A stretch of 64,000 nt of DNA. It comes from DATARR01 sp036376245. GTDB taxonomy: Bacteria > Acidobacteriota > Thermoanaerobaculia > Multivoradales > UBA5704. The position numbers were made by a program, and so were the translations under genes. A model generated the notes under the pieces. That model saw only the letters and a list, made by a program, of their open reading frames with translations, had not been told where the DNA came from and did no database searches. How positions within the stretch are numbered: the stretch's first letter is position 1; each line of letters opens with the position of its first letter. Shown piece by piece: positions 33,455 through 40,893 of the stretch. The stretch lies in NCBI GenBank assembly GCA_036376245.1, contig DASVAS010000052.1, positions 62,001 through 126,000 on the forward strand, read 5' to 3'.

Positions 33455-33909
33455 GGCAGGTTCCTCCCTCCTCCCGGCGGCTCCTCGCCGCGGCTGGCGA
33501 CCGTGGCTCCTTCGACGTCGAGCGTCTGCGGCTTGGCGAGCAGCCCGTGCTGCCACCAGTCGAGATGGTTGTCCACCCGCCGCCGGACGGTCGAGACGGG
33601 ATTCTCGAAGTGGCTGAGGCGGCGTTTGCCGAGGACGGCCAGAACGAAGGCGGCGACGGCGAACAGGAACAGCATGATCCCGGCCGCAGCCCACCATGGC
33701 AGCCAGATGTGGAGGACCGCGATGGTGACGAAGAGGAACAGGCCGACGATCCAGAAGCCCAGGACGGCAACGGCGCCAAAGAACGCCAGGGCCAGGCCGA
33801 GTTGGCGGCCCGAGCGCTCCAGATCCCCCTGCAGGGAGGCGACCTCCGCCCGCCAGACTTCGACCAGCGATTCGCCCAGCGAGCGGAAGAGGTCGATCCA
33901 GGCCTGCAT
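33451..33909 (-). CDS. Holin-X-like (PF07332-type) membrane protein
   Basis: 152 residues from ATG 33909, overlapping the stop of the first VWFA-related gene. The N-terminal amphipathic helix (LVEVWRAEVASLQGDLERSG) and a paired hydrophobic block (LGLALAFFGAVAVLGFWIVG, then LFLFVTIAVLHIWLPWWAAA and IMLFLFAVAAFVLAVLG) match the putative holin-X / YqjE-like family. Despite the name such proteins are mostly chromosomal envelope proteins. No phage genes are nearby. Confidence 0.75.
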   Translation of the reverse strand: MQAWIDLFRSLGESLVEVWRAEVASLQGDLERSGRQLGLALAFFGAVAVLGFWIVGLFLFVTIAVLHIWLPWWAAAGIMLFLFAVAAFVLAVLGKRRLSHFENPVSTVRRRVDNHLDWWQHGLLAKPQTLDVEGATVASRGEEPPGGGRNLP

Positions 33910-35681
33910 CAGCGCCCGGTCCCCACCCTGAGGCCGCGGCTGACGAACGACTCCGCGGCGGCGACGTCGTCCCGCACGCCCACCGCCACCCGCTGCTCGC
34001 CGCTGCGCATCAGCAGGTTCACCGAGTAGGTGTAGAACTTGTTCACCGCCGTGGCCACGTCGGCCTTGGGCACGCTGATCGGCACCGGGATGTTCTGGAC
34101 GTCCGAGGTGGAGCCGTTGGAGTCGATGGCGGCGATGAACAGCCGCACCCTGGCGTCCTCCGACTGCGTCTGCTCGCGCGGCACCAGCACCAGCTTGCCG
34201 ATCGGGATGCGCACCACCACCGGCACCAGGTAGAAGCCGTCGTCCCGGCGCTTGGGCTGGCCGAATTCCATGATCACGCCCAGGGGGTTCTGCTCGAACG
34301 GGAAGTTCAGCGCCGCGATGGTGCCGTCGTTCATGCGGGCCTCGACGTTCTTGTCGCGGTAGCCCTCGCGGTGGCGCACCTGGAGGTCCTTGCGCCCCTT
34401 CACCCTCACCTCGATCTTGTAGTACCGGCCGTCGCCGAAGTGCGACGGCTGGTAGCCCAGCGAGTAGTAGGAGCTGAAGTCGCGGGCCATCCTCTCGAGA
34501 GCCGGCATGAAGGTGTTGGTGTTGATCACGGCCATGCCGCCCGTCTTCTCGGCCATGAGCTGCAGCGTGCTCTGGAGGTTGGAGAAGCGTACCGACTCCA
34601 CGATCTGGGTCAGCCCCGCGGCCGTGGCGTGCCCGCGCTCGGAGGCCTGCGTCGATTCGTACACCCGCACGCCCGCGGCGTCGATGGTGTAGAAGGTGGT
34701 GCGGTTCGAGTTGGCCTGCGCCGCCAGCTCGGTGAGGCGGCGGGAGACGTCGTACTGCAGGGTCTTGACCAGCGAGGTGCTCTGCTCGCCGTACTTGCTC
34801 TGCACGGCGTAGAACACGTCCTGGCCGGCGATCATCGGCAGGCCGTCGCTGACGTAGACCACCGCCTTGCGGCCGGGCATCCCTGCCAGCGAGTCGGTGA
34901 GCTTCTTCAGCGCGTTGATCGAGAACGCCAGGTCGTTGTACGTCGACTCCGCGTAGGTGCGGGCGTAGTTCTCGGCCTCGACGACGCTCTGCGATTCCTC
35001 GATCCGGTCCATGGCCTCCCGGCGCTCGGAGTCGGCGTGGACGCCCTGGGCCGAGATCTTCTCCAGGTCGTTCAGGGCCGCGGCGATCAGGCCCGGGTCG
35101 CTGGTGAAGGGGACCCGGATGTGCAGCTCGCGGTCGTAGGTGACCAGCATGATCTGGTCTTCCCGGCCCAGCTTCTGGCCGATGAAGGCCCGCAGCTCGC
35201 GGACGACGCGGTTGCGGTTGAACGGCCGCAGGTTGAAGTTGTCGATGTAGACGATCAGCCGCAGCCGCTGGTCCTCGGGCGTCCGCACCGCTTCGAGGGC
35301 CTGCACCTGGGCCGGCACCGCCGGGGCGCCGGGCGCCTCCGCCGTGACGGGAGGCGGCGGCTCGGGCTGGCTGACGGCCTTGCCGTTGCTGACCGCGTAG
35401 AAGTTGGTGATCTCCACCGGCCGCTTGTTCTCGAAGATCTCGAAGTCGTCCTTGGTGAGACCGGACACCGGATTGCCCTGCTTGTCGGTGACGTAGACGT
35501 CGACGTTGACGACGCTGACGTTGACGGTGTCGGCGAACGGCTCCTCAGCCTGCTGCTGCTTCGGCTCGGGGGGCAGGGGCTGGCCCGGCTTGCGCACTTG
35601 GGCGGACAGATGGGCGGACACGGCGCCGGCGCCGAGCCCGAGGGCCAGCAGCAGCGCGAGGAAACGTCGGGATGGCTTCAT
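33909..35681 (-). CDS. VWFA-related secreted protein (Acidobacterial type), paralogue 1
   Basis: 590 residues, ATG 35681. The signal peptide (RFLALLLALGLGAGAVSAHL) is followed by the pre-domain VNVDVYVTDKQGNPVSGLTK, DDFEIFENKRPVEI, and a VWA-like domain from about residue 140. The MIDAS motif is degenerate (VYIDNFNL instead of D-x-S-x-S). Later YVSDGLPM and SSYYSLGYQPSH are typical of the family (TIGR03436 type). It lacks the close similarity the other three copies share and is last in the run, joined to two small membrane protein genes by overlaps. Role: probably extracytoplasmic adhesion or complex formation. Confidence 0.88.
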   Translation of the reverse strand: MKPSRRFLALLLALGLGAGAVSAHLSAQVRKPGQPLPPEPKQQQAEEPFADTVNVSVVNVDVYVTDKQGNPVSGLTKDDFEIFENKRPVEITNFYAVSNGKAVSQPEPPPPVTAEAPGAPAVPAQVQALEAVRTPEDQRLRLIVYIDNFNLRPFNRNRVVRELRAFIGQKLGREDQIMLVTYDRELHIRVPFTSDPGLIAAALNDLEKISAQGVHADSERREAMDRIEESQSVVEAENYARTYAESTYNDLAFSINALKKLTDSLAGMPGRKAVVYVSDGLPMIAGQDVFYAVQSKYGEQSTSLVKTLQYDVSRRLTELAAQANSNRTTFYTIDAAGVRVYESTQASERGHATAAGLTQIVESVRFSNLQSTLQLMAEKTGGMAVINTNTFMPALERMARDFSSYYSLGYQPSHFGDGRYYKIEVRVKGRKDLQVRHREGYRDKNVEARMNDGTIAALNFPFEQNPLGVIMEFGQPKRRDDGFYLVPVVVRIPIGKLVLVPREQTQSEDARVRLFIAAIDSNGSTSDVQNIPVPISVPKADVATAVNKFYTYSVNLLMRSGEQRVAVGVRDDVAAAESFVSRGLRVGTGR

Positions 35682-35720
35682 AGGCCTCTTCCTGGAATCA
35701 TCGGGAGCATCTTATACCGT

Positions 35721-37379
35721 CTACTTTGTCGCCGGCGGCTTGACGTCCGCCTTGGCGATGAGCAGCTTGCCGCCCAGGGGATCGAAGATGGCCACCGTCA
35801 GGGTGTGCGGCATCCGGCGCAGCCGGATCTTGGTGTCGTAGCGGATGAACGTTCCCGGCTTCGGCGCCTCGTCGGCGCTCAGCGTCACCGGGACCACCGG
35901 CATCGGCGCCCGGCCGCCCCGGGCGTCCATGGCCACCACCCGCAGCTCCACCTCGGCCACCTGCTTGCCGTTGAGCGGCACCAGGGTCACGGCGTCCGAC
36001 GGGATGGCGAGCGAGACCGGCACTTCCATCTCCCGCCGCCCCACCGCCACCGCCTGGCCGATCTTCATCGGCATCGTCGCCTGGTCCGGGGCGCCGCCGA
36101 AGATCATGGCGCTCTCCACCATCATCGCCGTCTCGGCCTTGCGCGACAGGTCGAGGAAGCTCTCGCGGGAACGCACCTTCAGACCCGGCCGCGTCAGCTC
36201 GACCTGCACCTTGTGGCGCTTGTCGTTGCCCTCCCAGGTGGGGGTGAAGCCGAGCCAGTAGTAGGACCGGGTGTCCCTCTCGGCGACCTCCAGCAGGTCC
36301 GCGCTGCGGGCGTTCAGCAGCGCCTCACCGCCGGTCTGCCCGGCGATGAACTGCAGGGCCGCCTGGTTCTCCTGCTCCCGGATGTTGATCCCGGTCGTCG
36401 GCGGCCCCTGGCGGCCGGCGTCCACCACCACGTCCTCCATCCCGGGCACGTCGACCGAGTAGATGGTGTAGCCCAGGCGGTTGGCGGTGTCCACCAGCGG
36501 CCGCAGGAGATCCTCGCCCTGCGGCAGGTCGCGCATCAGGACCGGCCGGTTGGGGTTGTTCACCACGTAGTCCGCGGGCGAGAACGGCCAGCCGCCCGAG
36601 AGCAGCAGCATGACCTTGCGGCCCGGCGGCGAGGCGAAGCCGCGCAGGGTGCTGGTGGCTGCCATCGACGCCCGCTCGATCTGCCCGGCCACGAAGTAGA
36701 CGAATTCCTCCTCCTCCACGTCGAGGCGCTGGGCGAACGACGCGCGGGGGCCGCGGCTCACCGGATCGCCGCCGATCCGGCGCAGCGACTCGAAGGACTG
36801 CAGCTCGGCGCGCCGGGCCAGCCCCTGGGCCGGCCGGCGGATGGCCTCGTCGATCGCCTTCTCGAGCTGCCGGGACGAATTCGACCAGGAGGAGAGCATC
36901 TCCACGCCGCCGCCGTCGTAGACGACGATGGCCATGCGGTCCTCGGGGCCGAGCCGCGAGATCTGCTCCTTCAGCGACTTCAGCACCTCGTTGCGCCGCG
37001 TGATGATGGAGAAGAAGTTGTCCACGAAGACGAGATAGCTGGTGCCCACCGGGCTGCCCGGGGCCAGGCTCGGCAGGCCCTTCACGGCCCCTTCGTCGCC
37101 GCCCTCCAGGGCGATGGCCTGGCCGCCGCGGACCTCGTTGAAGTACTCGACCGGGACGACCTTGCCGTCCACCTTGAGGCGGAAGTCCTCGGGCTTCAGA
37201 CCCTGGACCCGGTTGCCCTGGCGGTCGGTCACCACCGCCTCCACGTTCACCACCCGCACGTCGATCTGCTCGCCGAACACGCTCGGCGCCTGCGGTTCCT
37301 GCGCCGCGGCCGGAGCGGCCGGAATCATCACGGCCAGGAGAGCCATCGCGGCCCACCAGCCTGAAAAGGATCTCTTCAT
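35721..37379 (-). CDS. VWFA-related secreted protein, paralogue 2
   Basis: 552 residues, ATG 37379 with GGAGA 6 nt upstream. The signal peptide ends AAPAAAQ. The family blocks are IDVRVVNVEAVVTDRQGNRV, LKPEDFRLKVDGK, YLVFVDNFFSI (partial MIDAS), VMLLLSGGWPF, LGYTIYSVDVPGMEDVV and SYYWLGFTPTWEGNDKRHKV. The C-terminal part is a beta-rich domain ending with the ADVKPPATK tail. The order of domains equals paralogues 3 and 4, so the copies arose by tandem duplication. Confidence 0.88.
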   Translation of the reverse strand: MKRSFSGWWAAMALLAVMIPAAPAAAQEPQAPSVFGEQIDVRVVNVEAVVTDRQGNRVQGLKPEDFRLKVDGKVVPVEYFNEVRGGQAIALEGGDEGAVKGLPSLAPGSPVGTSYLVFVDNFFSIITRRNEVLKSLKEQISRLGPEDRMAIVVYDGGGVEMLSSWSNSSRQLEKAIDEAIRRPAQGLARRAELQSFESLRRIGGDPVSRGPRASFAQRLDVEEEEFVYFVAGQIERASMAATSTLRGFASPPGRKVMLLLSGGWPFSPADYVVNNPNRPVLMRDLPQGEDLLRPLVDTANRLGYTIYSVDVPGMEDVVVDAGRQGPPTTGINIREQENQAALQFIAGQTGGEALLNARSADLLEVAERDTRSYYWLGFTPTWEGNDKRHKVQVELTRPGLKVRSRESFLDLSRKAETAMMVESAMIFGGAPDQATMPMKIGQAVAVGRREMEVPVSLAIPSDAVTLVPLNGKQVAEVELRVVAMDARGGRAPMPVVPVTLSADEAPKPGTFIRYDTKIRLRRMPHTLTVAIFDPLGGKLLIAKADVKPPATK

Positions 37380-37481
37380 TCGATCTCTCCCGTCACAAAA
37401 CGGAACGGCGCCCAGGCCGCCCCGGGAGTTTCTCTTGTAAGGAGAACAACCCGGAACGGCCCGGTCTTGTTCCTCGTCCGG

Positions 37482-39134
37482 TCAGGGCTCGACGTCCAGC
37501 TCCGCCCAGGCCGCGCCGCCGCCCGCGGTGTCCTCGACGGTGAACACCAGCCTCTGGGCCACCTTGCGCAGCTTCAGCGTGGTCTCGTAGCGAGCGTAGG
37601 AATCAGGGCCGGGAGGGCTCTCCAGGGTCAGCCGGAGCGGCACGATGCCGATCCGGGTACGGCCTCCACGCTCGTCCATGGCCCCCATGGACAGCCGTGC
37701 CTGCACCTCGTAACCCTCGCCGGAAGGGAGCGGCGTCAGCGCCGAGGAGGGGATCTCCAGCGTCACCGGCAGCTCCATCTTGTGGTAGCCGGCCGGCCGG
37801 GGCTCGCCCGTCCGGACCCGGATGTCCGCGAGCTCCTCGCCGCCCCCGAACAGCAGCAGGCTCTCCGCCCGCAGCGCCGACCGGGCGTCCTGCGACAGGT
37901 CGAAGAAGCTCTCCCGCGCCCGCGCCTTGAGGCCGGGCCGCCGCACCTCCACCTTGATCCTGTGGCGCTGGTCGTTGGCCTGCCACTCCGGCGTGAAGCC
38001 GAGCCAATAGAAGGTGCGGGTGTCCTTCACCACCCGGTCGAAGGCGGTCAGCCGCGCCGAGTTCACGATCGCCTTGCCGCCCGTCTCGTCGGCCATGAAG
38101 TACAGGGAGTCCTGCTCCTCCTGTCTCCCTTGCGAGTTGATGAACTCGACCTTGACCGGATGGGTGTTCCGGGCGTCGGCCCAGTTGGACTCGGCGTCGA
38201 GCCCCTTCACGTCCACCGGGTAGATGGTGTAACCGAGCAGATTGGCGGTATCGGTGAGCGTCTCGAACAGCTTTTCCGGACGCGGCGTGTAGAAGACGTC
38301 GGGGAGCTCCGCGATCGGATCGCCGATCTCCAGGTCCGGGGAGAGCATCGGCCAGCCGCCCGAGAGCAGCAGGAGCACCTTGCGCCCTTCCGGCGCGGAG
38401 ACACTCCGCAACGCCGCCCCGGCGGCGGCCACGGCATCCTGGACACTCGTGTAGGTCCTGACCCCGCCGCTCCCGAACCCGCCGGTAGTGATCCCGTCGT
38501 TCCTGATCCCGTCGTTCCTGGACCCGTCGGCGTCCGCGCGCTCTCTCAGCTCCGCGTCGTTCGACTCGTTCTGACGGTCGACCAGACGCTGGAGCCCCTG
38601 CGTCGAACGCGCCTGCGCCTGGGTCAGGGTCTGTTTCAGGGCTCCGGCATCCCGCGTCCAGTCGCTCAGCAGATCGATGTTGCGGCCGTCGTAGGCCACC
38701 ACCGCCCCCTGGTCCGCGGGATCGAGCCGCAGGCTTTCCACCAGGCGTTGCAGCACGACGTTGCGCTGGTTGAAGATGGTGAACGCCTCGTCGATGAAGA
38801 TCAGATAGCTCGTCCCCACCTTGCCGCCGGGAGCCGTGGAGACCGCCGGGGCGGGCTCACCCTCCTTGGCCGGAGAGGTGGCCATCTCACCTTCCTCCAC
38901 CTCGGTGAAATAGCCGATGGGGACCTCCTTGCCGTCCACCAGCAGCCGGAAGTCCGAGGCCTTGAGCCCCTTCACCAGCCTGCCCCGGCGGTCCGTGACC
39001 ACCGCCTCGACGTTGACCACCCGGACGTCGATCGAGTCGCCGAACGAGCTCTGCGCCGGCGGAGGCGCCGAGTCGGCCAGGACCGGGACCACGGCCATGA
39101 CCGTGGCAGTCAGCATCAGGGCGACCTTCCTCAT
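37482..39134 (-). CDS. VWFA-related secreted protein, paralogue 3
   Basis: 550 residues, ATG 39134 with GGAG 6 nt upstream. Signal peptide MRKVALMLTATVMAVVPVLA. It is very close to paralogue 4: SSFGDSIDVRVVNVEAVVTD, LKASDFRLLVDGKEVPIGYF, YLIFIDEAFTI at the MIDAS position, VLLLLSGGWPM, LGYTIYPVDVKGL, FYWLGFTPEWQANDQRHRI and a C-terminal AWAELDVEP. An Asn/Asp/Gly-rich insertion (DGSRNDGIRNDGITTGGFGS, about residues 205-225) is unique to this copy and encoded by a short imperfect repeat. Confidence 0.88.
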   Translation of the reverse strand: MRKVALMLTATVMAVVPVLADSAPPPAQSSFGDSIDVRVVNVEAVVTDRRGRLVKGLKASDFRLLVDGKEVPIGYFTEVEEGEMATSPAKEGEPAPAVSTAPGGKVGTSYLIFIDEAFTIFNQRNVVLQRLVESLRLDPADQGAVVAYDGRNIDLLSDWTRDAGALKQTLTQAQARSTQGLQRLVDRQNESNDAELRERADADGSRNDGIRNDGITTGGFGSGGVRTYTSVQDAVAAAGAALRSVSAPEGRKVLLLLSGGWPMLSPDLEIGDPIAELPDVFYTPRPEKLFETLTDTANLLGYTIYPVDVKGLDAESNWADARNTHPVKVEFINSQGRQEEQDSLYFMADETGGKAIVNSARLTAFDRVVKDTRTFYWLGFTPEWQANDQRHRIKVEVRRPGLKARARESFFDLSQDARSALRAESLLLFGGGEELADIRVRTGEPRPAGYHKMELPVTLEIPSSALTPLPSGEGYEVQARLSMGAMDERGGRTRIGIVPLRLTLESPPGPDSYARYETTLKLRKVAQRLVFTVEDTAGGGAAWAELDVEP

Positions 39135-39158
39135 GTCTTGCTCCTTCCTCTCGCCGTA

Positions 39159-40754
39159 TCAGGGCTTGACGTCCAGCTCGGCCCAGGCCGCGCCGCCCCC
39201 GGTGGCATCCTCCACGGAGAAGACCAGCCGCTGCGGCTGCCGGCGCAGCTTCAGCGTGGTCTCGTAGCGGGCGTAGACGCCGGGGCCCGGCGCCTCCGGC
39301 AGGACGAGGCGGAGCGGCACGCTCTCCAGCCGCGAGCGGCCGCCGCTCTGGTCGAGCGAGCCCATGGATAGGGTTGCCCGCACCTCGTAGCCGCCCTCGG
39401 CCGGCAGCGGCGTCAGGGCGCCGGCGGGGATCTCCAGCGTCACCGGCACCTCGATCTTCTGGAAGCCCGCCTTCCGGGCCTCACCGGCCTGGACACGCAT
39501 CCGTCCGACCTCCTCACCGCCGCCGAACAGCAGCAGGCTCTCCGTGCGGAGCTGCGCCCGGGTCTCCCGGGACAGGTCGTTGAAGCTCTCGCGCGCCCGC
39601 GTCTTCAGGCCCGGCCGCCGCACCTCCACCTTGATCTCGTGGCGCTTGTCGTTGGCCTGCCACTCCGGCGTGAAGCCGAGCCAGTAGTAGGAGCGCGTAT
39701 CCTTCGCCACCCGCTCGAAGGCGTTCAGCCGCGCCGAGTTGAGCACCGCCTTGCCGCCGGTCTCCTCGGCCATGAAGAAGAGCGCCTCATGTACCCCCCG
39801 CTCCCAGTCCGAGGTGATGAAGCCGTGATTGGTTGGCCCGGCGCTCGAGGCGTCGGCCCAGTTGGAGTCGGGATCGAGCCCCTGCACGTCCACCGGATAG
39901 ATGGTGTACCCCAGGAGGTTGGCGGTGTCCGTCAACACCTCGAACAGCTCCTCCGGCCGTGGCGTGTAGAACGCGCTGGGGATGTCCCGCAGGGGATCCG
40001 AGAGCAGCAGGTCCTCGGTGACCACCGGCCAGCCGCCGGAGAGCAGCAGGAACACCTTGCGCCCGGACGGCACGGCGACGCCCCGCATCGTGGCCGCGGC
40101 GGCGGCCACCGCCTCCTCGATCTCGGAGTAGAGATTGAAGCCCGGCGCGGTCAGCCCGCCTAGCTCTCCAGCGACTTCCTCCGTCCGGCGCGTGGCCAGG
40201 CGGTGTACGCCTTCCGCCGGGCGCTGCTGGGCCTTCGCCAGGGTCTGCCGCAGGGTTCCGTGGTCGCTCGTCCAGCCGGTCAGCAGGTCGATCTGGCGGC
40301 CATCGTAGGCGACCACCGCCACCTCGTCCGCCGGCCTCAGCTTCAGGTCCTCCGCCAGACGCCGCAGCACGAGGTTGCGCTGCGGCTTGATGGAGAACGA
40401 ATCGTCGATGAAGATCAGGTAGCTCGTCCCCACCTTGCCGTCCGGAGCCAGGGAGACGGCCGGAGACGGCGCGCCCTCCTGCACGGGAGGCGTGGCCATC
40501 TCCCCTTCCTGAACCTCCGTGAAATAGGTGATGGGCACTTCCTTACCGTCCACCAGCAGCCGGAAATCCGACGCCGAGAGCCCATTGACCAGCTTGCCGC
40601 GGCGGTCCGTCACCACCGCCTCGACGTTGACCACCCGGACATCGATCGATTCGCCGAACGAGCTCTGCGCCGGCGTCGACGTCACCACCGGAGCGGACAG
40701 GACCGGGCCCGCAAGGGTGGCCGCGGCGATCCACGACACGACAACCTTTCTCAT
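39159..40754 (-). CDS. VWFA-related secreted protein, paralogue 4
   Basis: 531 residues from ATG 40754 (MRKVVVSWIAAATLAGPVLS) with AGGAGG 4 nt upstream; the frame's earlier start at 40889 is unlikely. Blocks: SSFGESIDVRVVNVEAVVTD, LSASDFRLLVDGKEVPITYF, YLIFIDDSFSI with an intact D-x-S-x-S MIDAS, VFLLLSGGWPVV, LGYTIYPVDVQGLDPDSNWA and YYWLGFTPEWQANDKRHEI. It is the promoter-proximal copy of the four. The gap to paralogue 3 is 24 nt, so the run is probably one transcript. Confidence 0.88.
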   Translation of the reverse strand: MRKVVVSWIAAATLAGPVLSAPVVTSTPAQSSFGESIDVRVVNVEAVVTDRRGKLVNGLSASDFRLLVDGKEVPITYFTEVQEGEMATPPVQEGAPSPAVSLAPDGKVGTSYLIFIDDSFSIKPQRNLVLRRLAEDLKLRPADEVAVVAYDGRQIDLLTGWTSDHGTLRQTLAKAQQRPAEGVHRLATRRTEEVAGELGGLTAPGFNLYSEIEEAVAAAAATMRGVAVPSGRKVFLLLSGGWPVVTEDLLLSDPLRDIPSAFYTPRPEELFEVLTDTANLLGYTIYPVDVQGLDPDSNWADASSAGPTNHGFITSDWERGVHEALFFMAEETGGKAVLNSARLNAFERVAKDTRSYYWLGFTPEWQANDKRHEIKVEVRRPGLKTRARESFNDLSRETRAQLRTESLLLFGGGEEVGRMRVQAGEARKAGFQKIEVPVTLEIPAGALTPLPAEGGYEVRATLSMGSLDQSGGRSRLESVPLRLVLPEAPGPGVYARYETTLKLRRQPQRLVFSVEDATGGGAAWAELDVKP

Positions 40755-40893
40755 GCCTCCTCCTTCCCTTGACCTGCTCTCTCCAGCGATAGAGCAAGGA
40801 CGGTGCCGGGGTGAGACGATTTTATTCCCGAGGGGGAAAGGACGAGAAGAAGCTTCAGGGTGTCCTTCGCAGAGGACACAGGGTGCCATCCCC

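Noticed and set aside
33451..33909. Prophage holin
   Set aside because: Holin-X-like proteins are common chromosomal membrane proteins; no phage structural, integrase or lysin genes nearby.
34371..37364. 997-codon plus-strand frame opposite two VWFA-related genes
   Set aside because: Low-complexity His/Arg/Asp-rich translation; the minus strand carries conserved signal peptides and family motifs.
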